From an uncultured Flavobacteriaceae bacterium (lineage in GTDB: Bacteria; Bacteroidota; Bacteroidia; Flavobacteriales; Flavobacteriaceae), in assembly GCA_943789465.1 (NCBI GenBank), contig CALSUF010000002.1, positions 1-64,000 of the forward strand: a DNA stretch of 64,000 nucleotides. The letters are read 5' to 3'. The notes beneath the pieces are model-generated. The model was given only the letters and a program-made list of their open reading frames with translations, did not search any database and was not told where the DNA came from. The position numbers were made by a program, and so were the translations under genes. Below, piece after piece: positions 24,651-33,158 of this stretch (positions are counted from its first letter, which is position 1; every line of letters begins with the position of its first letter).

Positions 24651-27566
24651 ATGCGCCAATTTTATACACTTTTTTGCTTTATTTTTTCACTGTCACTTTT
24701 TGCTCAAGAATCTGTTTCTCCCTTAGACACATTTGATGTAGAGCTGCAAAAAACATGGGTAGATAGCACTTACAATGCGCTCAGTTTGAAAGAAAAAATA
24801 GGACAATTGTACATGGTTCAAGTATTTTCTAATCAAGATCAAGCGACAAAAAAATCGATTCTAAACCAAATTACCGTCAATCATATTGGTGGTGTAATTT
24901 ATTCTAACGGAGGGCCTGTTAGACAAGCCCAACTTAACAATGAACTACAAGCTGCGTCCAAAATTCCTTTGTTAGTAGGAATGGATGCCGAGTGGGGACT
25001 GAGTATGCGCTTGGATTCCACCTACGCTTTTCCATGGAACATGACTTTGGGAGCTGTGAAAGATTTAGACCTCATACGTCAAACAGGCGTTCAAATAGGA
25101 GAGCATTGCAAACGGATTGGTGTGCATTTTAACTTTGCCCCAGTTGTAGATATCAATACCAACCCCAAAAATCCGATCATAGGGAATCGTTCTTTTGGAG
25201 AAGATAAAAAACAAGTCGCTAAGCGTGCTTTGACATTTATGGAAGGCATGCAAAGTGTGGGTGTGTTGGCAAATGCCAAACATTTTCCTGGGCATGGGGA
25301 TACGAGTTCCGATTCGCACAAAACCCTTCCAACAATTGATTTTTCAGCTGAACGTATTGATTCTCTAGAATTATATCCCTACAAAAATCTCTTTTCTAAA
25401 GGATTGTCTTCGGTGATGGTTGCCCACTTAAATGTGCCCAATTTGGAGCCTAGACCCAACTATCCATCTTCTTTATCCTATCCAATTGTTACGGAATTAT
25501 TAAAAGAAAAATTAGGGTTTAAAGGCTTGATTTTTACGGATGCTCTCAGTATGAAAGGCGCTTCCAATTTCAGTGATCCTGGCGAAATTGATTTACAAGC
25601 CTTTTTGGCTGGAAACGATGTGATGCTCATGTCAAATGATGTCATTCAAGGCATCGCTGCTCTGGAAGAAGCGGTTAGATCGGGAGTTATTTCCCAGGAA
25701 CGACTGGCGCATTCTGTAAAGAAAATATTAAAGGCCAAATACAAAGTCGGACTGCATCAATTTGAACCGATTGATACCACTAATTTGGTAGCCGACTTGA
25801 ACCGTCAAAAAGACGACCTGTTGTATGAAAATTTAATGGAGAATGCCATTACCCTTGTTCAAAATCAAGGAGAATTATTGCCACTTAAAAATTTAGAATT
25901 ACACAAAATTGCCTATGTCAATATGGGAGATGCCGATGCGACTCCGTTTGTAACTTCGCTTAATAAATATACCAAAGTAGATGTTGTAAACTCAAAAAAT
26001 TTAGATGCACTTATAACATCTTTGAAGAACTATAATACTGTGATTATCGGATTTCACAAGTCCAATACAAACCCTTGGAAATCGTATCAGTTTTCCGACA
26101 AGGAACTTGTGTGGCTCTATGAAATAGCACGATCCAACAACGTGATTTTAACCCTATTTGCAAAACCTTATGCATTGAATGATTTCAAAACTTTTGCAAA
26201 TTTTGAAAGCATTTTGATGGCATATCAAAACAGTCCAGTTGCGCAGCAAAAAGCAGCTCAAATTATTTTTGGAGCCCTGCCAGCTAAAGGAACTTTACCT
26301 GTGAGTTGTGGTATCAACTTTAATGCAGGTGAAGGTATGCAAACAATTTCCATAAACAGGTTGTCCTATGGATTACCAGAATCAGTTGGGATGGATGCAA
26401 GCCGCTTGCAAAAAATGGACTCCCTTGCTCACTTTGCCATCTCACAAAAAATGACCCCTGGGATTCAATTGTTAGTGGCGCGTAAAGGAAAAGTAATTTA
26501 CGAAAAATCATTTGGTTACCACACCTATAAAAACGCCTCTAAAGTGAATTTTAATAACCTTTATGATGTGGCATCTTTGACTAAAATATTAGCCACGCTA
26601 CCGTTACTTATGGAGCTTATAGACTTAGGAGTGATTGGTCTCGATTCTACTTTAGGAGATTTGTTGCCTTCGTATAAAAATTCCAATAAAGAAACCATTA
26701 CAGTTCAAGAAATGCTGTCTCATTTTGCACAACTTAAACCATGGATTCCATTTTATGTATCAACTTTAGATTCGGTCACTCAAAAGCCAAACCCTAAGTT
26801 TTACAGATCTAAATTCTCTAAGAAATTCCCAATAAAAGTGAAGGAACGTTTATACCTACGTAAAGATTTTAGAGACAGTATTCAAAATCAAATTATTACT
26901 TCAGAATTACTAGAAGAAAAGGAGTACCGATACAGTGACTTGCCTTATTATATATTAAAACAAATCATTGAAAAACACTATGATTTATCTCTCGATGCAT
27001 TGGTACAACAGCATTTTTACAAATCATTAGGAGCTAATCTTACCACTTATAAGCCATTAGAGAAATTCAATAAGTTTGAGATCATCCCAAGTGAAATTGA
27101 CAACTATTTTCGCTATGATACCGTGCATGGCTATGTGCATGATATGGGGGCAGCCATGCAAGGCGGCGTTGGCGGACATGCAGGCTTATTTAGCAATGCG
27201 AATGATATTGCAAAACTGATGCAAATGTATCTTCAGGAAGGTGTTTACGGAGGTAAACGTTATTTTTCTACGGACACATTTAAAGAATTTAATACCTGTC
27301 ATTATTGCGATCAAGAAAACCGTCGTGGAATCGGATTTGACAAACCACAATTAGAAGATGAAGGCCCCACTTGTGGCTGTTTGTCCATGACTAGTTTTGG
27401 ACATTCAGGGTTTACGGGAACTTATGCGTGGGCAGATCCAGAAGAAGAAATAGTTTATGTATTTTTGGCCAATAGAACATATCCCGAATCCGACTCAAAT
27501 CGACTTTCAAAAGAAAATATTAGAACGGATATACAACGTTTAATCTACGAATCAATTATAGAATAA
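24651..27566 (+). CDS. GH3 beta-N-acetylglucosaminidase (NagZ-like) fused to a serine beta-lactamase-like domain
   Basis: The 971-residue exported protein (signal about 1-19, FSLSLFAQ) starts with a NagZ-type GH3 domain: KHFPGHGDT at 210-218 with the following Asp221 and His223 dyad, and nucleophile Asp297 in IFTDALSMKG. A short second GH3 region spans about 390-570. From about 590 to the end lies a class-C-beta-lactamase/PBP-like domain with Ser642-x-x-Lys645 (ASLTK), Tyr761 in RYSDLPY and GHSGFTG near the C-terminus. It likely acts in peptidoglycan recycling or muropeptide trimming in the periplasm. bshA follows after one base. Confidence 0.9.
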   Translation: MRQFYTLFCFIFSLSLFAQESVSPLDTFDVELQKTWVDSTYNALSLKEKIGQLYMVQVFSNQDQATKKSILNQITVNHIGGVIYSNGGPVRQAQLNNELQAASKIPLLVGMDAEWGLSMRLDSTYAFPWNMTLGAVKDLDLIRQTGVQIGEHCKRIGVHFNFAPVVDINTNPKNPIIGNRSFGEDKKQVAKRALTFMEGMQSVGVLANAKHFPGHGDTSSDSHKTLPTIDFSAERIDSLELYPYKNLFSKGLSSVMVAHLNVPNLEPRPNYPSSLSYPIVTELLKEKLGFKGLIFTDALSMKGASNFSDPGEIDLQAFLAGNDVMLMSNDVIQGIAALEEAVRSGVISQERLAHSVKKILKAKYKVGLHQFEPIDTTNLVADLNRQKDDLLYENLMENAITLVQNQGELLPLKNLELHKIAYVNMGDADATPFVTSLNKYTKVDVVNSKNLDALITSLKNYNTVIIGFHKSNTNPWKSYQFSDKELVWLYEIARSNNVILTLFAKPYALNDFKTFANFESILMAYQNSPVAQQKAAQIIFGALPAKGTLPVSCGINFNAGEGMQTISINRLSYGLPESVGMDASRLQKMDSLAHFAISQKMTPGIQLLVARKGKVIYEKSFGYHTYKNASKVNFNNLYDVASLTKILATLPLLMELIDLGVIGLDSTLGDLLPSYKNSNKETITVQEMLSHFAQLKPWIPFYVSTLDSVTQKPNPKFYRSKFSKKFPIKVKERLYLRKDFRDSIQNQIITSELLEEKEYRYSDLPYYILKQIIEKHYDLSLDALVQQHFYKSLGANLTTYKPLEKFNKFEIIPSEIDNYFRYDTVHGYVHDMGAAMQGGVGGHAGLFSNANDIAKLMQMYLQEGVYGGKRYFSTDTFKEFNTCHYCDQENRRGIGFDKPQLEDEGPTCGCLSMTSFGHSGFTGTYAWADPEEEIVYVFLANRTYPESDSNRLSKENIRTDIQRLIYESIIE

Positions 27567-27567
27567 T

Positions 27568-28704
27568 ATGAAAATAGGTATTGTATGTTATCCCACTTTT
27601 GGAGGAAGTGGTGTTTTGGCAACTGAACTAGGACTGGAGCTGTCACGCAAAGGGCATGAAGTCCATTTTATTACCTACAGTCAACCAGTTCGACTAGAAT
27701 TATTGAGTTCTAATGTGCATTTTCATGAAGTCAATGTGCCAGAGTACCCTCTATTTCATTACCAGCCGTATGAATTAGCATTATCTAGTAAGTTGGTCGA
27801 TATGGTAAAGGTTCATAAAATAGATGTTTTGCATGTACACTATGCTATACCGCATGCCTATGCAGCCTACATGGCTAAAAAAATGCTCCATGAAGAAGGA
27901 ATTGATGTCCCAATCGTTACTACCTTACACGGCACCGATATCACCTTGGTAGGAAGCCACCCGTTTTACAAAACAGCCGTCACGTTTAGTATCAATAAGT
28001 CTGATGCTGTGACCTCTGTTTCTCAAAATTTAAAAGAAGTTACTCAACGTTTATTTGACACCAAAAAAGAAATCAAAGTTGTTCCGAATTTTATTGATAT
28101 TGATAAATACAACGTCACTTATAAAGACTGTGACCGTGATCTTTTAGCACTTCCTACAGAGCGTGTTATAACTCATGTGAGTAATTTTAGACCTGTCAAA
28201 CGCATTGCGGATGTGATTGAGATTTTCTATAAAATTCAAAAAGAACTTCCTGCAAAATTAATGATGGTGGGCGAGGGGCCCGAACGTAAGGAGGCCGAAC
28301 AGCTTTGTGAAACTTACAAGATTGAAGATAAAGTAGTCTTTTTAGGGAACAGTAGCGAAGTAGATAAAATTTTATGTTTCAGTGATTTGTTTTTATTACC
28401 CTCTCAAACCGAAAGCTTTGGATTGGCAGCTTTAGAAGCGATGGCATCTGGAGTTCCTGTTATTTCCAGTAATTCAGGCGGTATCCCAGAAGTAAATATA
28501 GAAGGCGTTTCTGGATTTTTAAGTCCGGTTGGTGCTATTGATGAAATGGCTCAAAACGCCATTAAGATTCTTAAAGATGACACGACTTTAAACACATTTA
28601 AAAAAGGGGCACAAGCCACATCAACAAAATTTGATATTCACAAAATAGTTCCTTTTTATGAAGCTATTTATGAAGAAGCGCTTCAAAACTGCATTTCAAT
28701 TTAA
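27568..28704 (+). CDS. bshA: N-acetyl-alpha-D-glucosaminyl L-malate synthase (bacillithiol biosynthesis)
   Basis: BshA joins UDP-GlcNAc and L-malate in the first step of bacillithiol synthesis. The 378-residue GT4-family protein starts MKIGIVCYPTFGGSGVLATE, the family hallmark, and has HVHYAIPHAYAAYMAK, TTLHGTDITLVG, VSNFRPVKR, and the C-terminal nucleotide-binding ESFGLAALEAMASGVPVIS. No bshB or bshC lies in the window. It directly follows the GH3/lactamase gene. Confidence 0.93.
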   Translation: MKIGIVCYPTFGGSGVLATELGLELSRKGHEVHFITYSQPVRLELLSSNVHFHEVNVPEYPLFHYQPYELALSSKLVDMVKVHKIDVLHVHYAIPHAYAAYMAKKMLHEEGIDVPIVTTLHGTDITLVGSHPFYKTAVTFSINKSDAVTSVSQNLKEVTQRLFDTKKEIKVVPNFIDIDKYNVTYKDCDRDLLALPTERVITHVSNFRPVKRIADVIEIFYKIQKELPAKLMMVGEGPERKEAEQLCETYKIEDKVVFLGNSSEVDKILCFSDLFLLPSQTESFGLAALEAMASGVPVISSNSGGIPEVNIEGVSGFLSPVGAIDEMAQNAIKILKDDTTLNTFKKGAQATSTKFDIHKIVPFYEAIYEEALQNCISI

Positions 28705-28797
28705 TTCGTCAAAAGATTCGACACTTAGTAGCGTTGGAATTTTTGTTTTTATAATAATACAATTACTTTTACATTCTAAAGACTTAAGAATTAGTAT

Positions 28798-29862
28798 ATG
28801 GCAGGGAATGCATTTGGATCGATTTTTAAACTGACTACTTTTGGGGAATCTCATGGGACTGCTATTGGTGGTGTCATTGATGGGTGCCCAGCAGGGATTA
28901 CACTGGATTTTGATGCCATTCAGCACGAAATGGACCGTCGTAAACCTGGACAATCTAAGATCGTAACCCAACGAAAAGAACCAGATACAGTTCAATTTTT
29001 ATCAGGAATTTTTGAAGGCATCACCACTGGAACACCCATCGGTTTTGTCATTCAAAATGCCAACCAAAAATCGAATGATTATTCCCATATAAAAGATGTC
29101 TATCGTCCAAGTCATGCCGATTTTACGTATACCGAAAAATACGGTCAACGCGATTACAGAGGTGGTGGACGTAGTTCGGCACGAGAAACAGCCTGTCGAG
29201 TGGTAGCCGGTGCTATTGCAAAACAATTTTTACAAACTATTGAAATAAACGCTTATACTTCATCAGTTGGCGACATTGCACTTAATAAATCGTACAAAGA
29301 CTTAGATTTAGCTAATGCAGAAACGAATGATGTACGTTGTCCAGATACAGAAGTGGCTGAACAAATGATTTCAAGAATCAAAGCCATTCGAAAAGAAGGA
29401 GATACCATAGGAGGCGTGATCTCTTGTGTCATTAAAAATGTGCCTGTTGGATTAGGTGAACCTGTTTTTGATCGTTTACATGCACAGTTAGGAAAAGCCA
29501 TGTTATCCATTAATGCCGTGAAAGGCTTTCAGTATGGCAGTGGATTTGAAGGCACGCAGCTCAAAGGAAGTGAGCATAACGATGCGTTTAATGCCGATGG
29601 TTCTACCAAAACAAATTTATCTGGTGGCATTCAAGGAGGTATTAGTAACGGAATGGACATCTATTTTGATGTGGCTTTTAAACCGGTTGCCACAATTATG
29701 CAAGCTCAAGATACCATCGATAAGGATGGTAACGAAGTTGAAATGCACGGAAAAGGCCGTCACGATCCTTGTGTCGTACCGCGTGCAGTGCCCATTGTTG
29801 AAGCTATGGCTGCCTTGGTCATTGCCGACTTTATGCTGTTAAATCGGCTTAGTAAAGCTTAG
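28798..29862 (+). CDS. aroC: Chorismate synthase
   Basis: AroC makes chorismate from EPSP with reduced FMN, the last common step of aromatic synthesis. The 354-residue protein has the three family signatures: [18 protein letters not shown] near residue 16, the [19 protein letters not shown] segment at about 122-140, and [17 protein letters not shown] at about 320. DRRKPGQSK also matches. Length is usual. No other shikimate genes lie nearby. Confidence 0.96.
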   Translation: MAGNAFGSIFKLTTFGESHGTAIGGVIDGCPAGITLDFDAIQHEMDRRKPGQSKIVTQRKEPDTVQFLSGIFEGITTGTPIGFVIQNANQKSNDYSHIKDVYRPSHADFTYTEKYGQRDYRGGGRSSARETACRVVAGAIAKQFLQTIEINAYTSSVGDIALNKSYKDLDLANAETNDVRCPDTEVAEQMISRIKAIRKEGDTIGGVISCVIKNVPVGLGEPVFDRLHAQLGKAMLSINAVKGFQYGSGFEGTQLKGSEHNDAFNADGSTKTNLSGGIQGGISNGMDIYFDVAFKPVATIMQAQDTIDKDGNEVEMHGKGRHDPCVVPRAVPIVEAMAALVIADFMLLNRLSKA

Positions 29863-29881
29863 AACTTAAATACAAACATAT

Positions 29882-31204
29882 ATGAAATCACTTGCGCTAC
29901 ATTGGAAAATATTAATAGGCATGCTCGCTGGTGTGACCTTTGGTTTTATAATGCTCGAAGTAGATGGTGCTGATTTTGTAGCCAGTTGGATCAAACCACT
30001 GGGAACTATTTTTGTGAAATTATTAAAGCTAATTGCAGTACCGCTTATTTTAGCGTCGCTGATCAAAGGAATTTCGGATTTAAAAGACATTTCCAAATTT
30101 GCGTCTATAGGACTCAAAACGATTGTAATTTATGTACTCACCACGGTGATTGCAATCAGTATCGGGCTGATTTTAGTGAATACACTAAATCCTGGAGACG
30201 GCGTTTCTACTGAAACCATTGCAAAATTAACTGAAACCTATGCGGACAACAGCAGTGTGCAAGGAAAAATCGCGGAAGCCAGTCGTCAACAAGCCAGCCG
30301 TCCTTTGGACTTTCTGGTGGATATGGTACCGGATAATGCTTTCTCTGCTTTGAGTAATAATAAACTCATGCTTCAAGTGATTTTCTTAGCGATGTTTTTA
30401 GGGATTTCCCTCTTGTTAGTAGGTGAAAAAAGTGCCAAACCCCTCAAAGACTTTTTTGATTCCTTGAACGATGTGGTGCTTAAAATGGTGGATTTAATCA
30501 TGCTATCAGCACCCTATGCCGTGTTTGCATTGTTGGCAAATGTAGTGGTCTCTTCTGGAGATCCAGAGTTGTTATACGCGCTTCTGTTTTATTCAGGAGT
30601 TGTGGTTGGTGGTTTGTTTTTGATGATTTGTTTTTATCTTGTTTTGGTATCCGTAATCACCAAACGGAATCCGATTTGGTTTTTAAAGCAAATCAGTCCA
30701 GCACAGTTATTAGCTTTTTCAACAAGTAGTAGCGCGGCAACCTTGCCAGTTACGATGGAACGTGTGGAAGAGCACTTGGGCGTCGATAAAGAAGTCTCTA
30801 GTTTTGTATTACCAGTTGGTGCTACCATCAACATGGATGGCACCAGTTTATACCAAGCAGTCGCCGCGGTATTTATTGCACAAGCTTTGGATTTTGATTT
30901 AACATTTGCAGATCAATTGACCATTGTTCTTACCGCACTTTTAGCCTCTATTGGTAGTGCAGCAGTGCCGGGAGCCGGTATGGTGATGTTGGTGATTGTA
31001 TTGGAGTCGGTTGGCTTTCCAGCGGATAAATTAGCCATTGGATTGGCGCTTATTTTTGCGGTTGACCGTCCTTTAGATATGTGCCGTACCATGGTGAATG
31101 TCACTGGCGATGCCACCGTTTCCATGATTGTTGCCAAGTTTGAAGGCAAGCTTCATAAACCAAAATCCAAGGAATGGGATGACCATTTGGAGGAGGTGAT
31201 CTAA
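29882..31204 (+). CDS. Dicarboxylate/amino acid:cation symporter (DAACS family)
   Basis: The 440-residue inner-membrane protein has the GltPh/EAAT fold. It has several N-terminal helices, re-entrant hairpin HP1 with AFSTSSSAATLPVTM (serine-rich loop), the TM7 motif NMDGTSLYQA, HP2 with SIGSAAVPGAGMVML, and TM8 with DRPLDMCRTMVNVTGDA containing the substrate-binding Asp and Arg-Thr. It takes up glutamate/aspartate or C4-dicarboxylates with Na+ or H+. The exact substrate cannot be read from sequence. It starts 19 bases after aroC. Confidence 0.92.
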   Translation: MKSLALHWKILIGMLAGVTFGFIMLEVDGADFVASWIKPLGTIFVKLLKLIAVPLILASLIKGISDLKDISKFASIGLKTIVIYVLTTVIAISIGLILVNTLNPGDGVSTETIAKLTETYADNSSVQGKIAEASRQQASRPLDFLVDMVPDNAFSALSNNKLMLQVIFLAMFLGISLLLVGEKSAKPLKDFFDSLNDVVLKMVDLIMLSAPYAVFALLANVVVSSGDPELLYALLFYSGVVVGGLFLMICFYLVLVSVITKRNPIWFLKQISPAQLLAFSTSSSAATLPVTMERVEEHLGVDKEVSSFVLPVGATINMDGTSLYQAVAAVFIAQALDFDLTFADQLTIVLTALLASIGSAAVPGAGMVMLVIVLESVGFPADKLAIGLALIFAVDRPLDMCRTMVNVTGDATVSMIVAKFEGKLHKPKSKEWDDHLEEVI

Positions 31205-31313
31205 GGGACTTTCTTAATCCTAATGAAACCTGCATTTAGCAATTCATTTATATACTTTTTCTTTACTATAGCTCTGTTTTGAGATGACCTCTTGTCTCTC
31301 TTTTATTTTTTTT

Positions 31314-31348
31314 GTTCCGCGAAGTCAGAGACTTTGCGGAACGGGTTT
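31314..31348 (+). terminator. 13-base-pair hairpin downstream of symporter gene
   Basis: GTTCCGCGAAGTC (31314-31326) pairs with GACTTTGCGGAAC (31330-31342; one G-T pair) around AGA. A T-rich run precedes it and GGGTTTTC follows. It may end symporter transcription, though the following T-tract is weak. It also marks the left edge of the orphan gene unit at 31383-32456. Confidence 0.5.
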
Positions 31349-31382
31349 TCTTTAGAGGGGATAACAGTTTCCATTAACAAAA

Positions 31383-32456
31383 TTATTTTTTATAGTTTTT
31401 GATTCCCTCCTTTATGATACTAACAATTCCATTTATAGAATTGTCTTCAATTACTTTATCATAGGTTAAATAATTCCTTTCTGTTTTGATTAATTCTTGA
31501 ATAGTTGATTTTTCCAATTCTTTGCCGTTACTGTGGAGAAATATACCAAGATATTTTAATTCAATATTGGTTATTTCGTTTTGATAAAACTTGATGTCCT
31601 TGATATTTGTTCGGTAATTTTTTAAAAAGAAAAATGCAAATATTTGAATAAAAGTTAGTGTTAAAAATCTCGGAAAAAAATACTCAAAAATATTAATGCT
31701 ATCCACAGATATAGTATGGTAGTTGAAAAGAGTGTAACTTATTATTGAGAAAGCAATAAATGTAATTGATATCCCTAATAAGAGATTAACATTTGACCTC
31801 TTTGTAAATGATGAAATTAATTTCTCAAACCTTTCTATAGTTTCTTTTTTGACTTTAAAATTGTTAATTAGTTTTCTGTTAATATCTTTGTCCTGAGTAA
31901 GTAATTCTTTGTCAATTGTAATTTCTTTGTTTTCTTTTTTGTGTATTTCTAGTTCAATCTTATTTTTAATGAATGTAATTATTTCATTTACTTTTTCGTC
32001 TTTAGTTTTTGTCTTATTTTTTGTTTTATTTAGAAAAAAATGTATTCCTTTTTCAATTTTCAGCAGAGTTTGTAGTTTTTCTAGGTCTCTATTTTTGTTT
32101 TGAGATTCTTGTAAATATTGATAAATAATTTTCAGAATATAAATTATGATTGTAGTTAAAAATATTGTTAATAAAATAGAAATTGAGGGTGAAATATTTA
32201 CGTTAAGAGGAGGTAAGTTTTTGTTTTTGCCCAACAACAAGTAATAAATATAAAACACACACAAACAGATAACAATGATGGTGCTAAATAGAAATAATAT
32301 AGATTTTATTCTACTAGTTTTAAATGATAATTTTTCTTCAAACGTATCCTCATTTAAAAAGACGATTCTATAGTATTGTGTTAGTTTATTTCTTCTTTTT
32401 TTAACGTTTCTATAGGTTAAAGTCTCAGGGTCATAGTAGTATTTTTCCTTACTCAT
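31383..32456 (-). CDS. Orphan membrane protein with KYYYDPETLTYR N-terminus
   Basis: I do not recognise the family as a whole. The 357-residue protein begins MSKEKYYYDPETLTYRNVKK, which closely resembles the cytoplasmic start of flavobacterial M23 peptidases, but there is no peptidase domain. Two membrane helices follow (about 51-75 and 90-111), then a charged, lysine-rich helical part (about 115-218), then two more helices (about 223-247 and 258-277) and a cytoplasmic tail. Base composition is more AT-rich than its neighbours (many Lys, Asn, Ile). Hairpins lie on both sides. It looks like a recently acquired gene. Confidence 0.6.
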   Translation of the reverse strand: MSKEKYYYDPETLTYRNVKKRRNKLTQYYRIVFLNEDTFEEKLSFKTSRIKSILFLFSTIIVICLCVFYIYYLLLGKNKNLPPLNVNISPSISILLTIFLTTIIIYILKIIYQYLQESQNKNRDLEKLQTLLKIEKGIHFFLNKTKNKTKTKDEKVNEIITFIKNKIELEIHKKENKEITIDKELLTQDKDINRKLINNFKVKKETIERFEKLISSFTKRSNVNLLLGISITFIAFSIISYTLFNYHTISVDSINIFEYFFPRFLTLTFIQIFAFFFLKNYRTNIKDIKFYQNEITNIELKYLGIFLHSNGKELEKSTIQELIKTERNYLTYDKVIEDNSINGIVSIIKEGIKNYKK

Positions 32457-32568
32457 TTGAGTTTAGTTTGTGGCTGATTAATGCCAATTAGTATGTATAT
32501 ACATTTTATTGTATTTATTTCTTTTATTCCCATTACCGCATGATTCCTATCGGGTGGGTTATTTTTTT

Positions 32569-32617
32569 GGAACGCGAAAGGATTGACTTCGTCTAATCTT
32601 CGATTTCGCGCGCAGCG
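32569..32617. repeat. Foldback repeat related to island elements, fragment
   Basis: GGAACGCGAAAGGATT (32569-32584) matches, with one extra G, the reverse complement of the arm shared by 47404-47433 and 47921-47950. GCGAAA and GATT pair with AATC and TTTCGC further right (to 32610), giving an imperfect hairpin. The end GCGCGCAGCG resembles the GCGCACCAGCG end of the other copies. Confidence 0.55.
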
Positions 32618-32657
32618 ATGCAACGGCAATATCCTTATATCTTACTAAAAAATTGAA

Positions 32658-32709
32658 TTGGTTAAAAATGAAGAATCAGATTTGGGATCTAAGTCTGCCT
32701 AAATGTAGT
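32658..32709 (+). repeat. Dispersed ~45-base repeat, copy B (encodes MKNQIWDLS-)
   Basis: This is a near copy of 23868-23916. An ATG at 32668 opens MKNQIWDLSLPKCSKNNLIV and ends about three residues later at TAG, so the reading frame runs beyond the copy A stop. The CAA/CAG difference between copies is synonymous. Confidence 0.6.
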
Positions 32710-32762
32710 AAAAATAATTTAATTGTGATCGCGGGGTAGTGTAAAAAACACTCATCAGTTCA

Positions 32763-33158
32763 TTACTCCAAAAACCGATCTTTCAGTTCTGGAGAGGGCA
32801 CCCTGCATTGAAATTGTTTTCCAAACCAGTGGTAACGGTTGTTAGCGATAAATCGGTACAAGCCGTCCCGAACAAAACGGGGGATGAGGTATCCAATGAG
32901 AACCACATAAAACCCACCACCTAAAACCTTGCACAGTTTTAGAACTGCGTTACTTCTGTCGTAGAATTGACCATCGGAATACACTATAATAGTATCTAAA
33001 TTTTCACGATTTAACAGCTCTTTTGGAATAATGTTTTGGGCATATTCACTTTGTAGAGACGCGAATTTTAAAACCTCTTTTTTGTCTTTTGAAATGAGGA
33101 AGTTCACACTGCGATTGCAGAGGTTACACACGCCATCAAAAAAGACACTAGTTTGCAT
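32763..33158 (-). CDS. DCC family (DUF393) thiol-disulfide oxidoreductase-like protein
   Basis: The 131-residue protein has the family motif DGVCNLCNRSVNF near the start (Cys11 and Cys14 in the CxxC), then FASLQSEYAQ, a DTIIVYSDGQFYDRSNAVL segment and a C-terminal RFIANNRYHWFGK. DCC proteins have a thioredoxin-like fold and a presumed redox role; the substrate is not known. Its start overlaps the mutS2 stop by one base, so the two are translationally coupled. Confidence 0.85.
   Translation of the reverse strand: MQTSVFFDGVCNLCNRSVNFLISKDKKEVLKFASLQSEYAQNIIPKELLNRENLDTIIVYSDGQFYDRSNAVLKLCKVLGGGFYVVLIGYLIPRFVRDGLYRFIANNRYHWFGKQFQCRVPSPELKDRFLE

Larger units (their letters stand above)
32457..32762. 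other. 306-base gap with foldback repeat and dispersed short repeat
   Basis: No gene of normal size is visible. The gap contains a foldback (32569-32617) related to the repeats of the island at 47.4-48.0 kb, copy B of the 45-base repeat (32658-32709), and a small hairpin AGTGTAAAAAACACT (about 32739-32753) just after the DCC gene stop on the minus strand. Confidence 0.6.
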
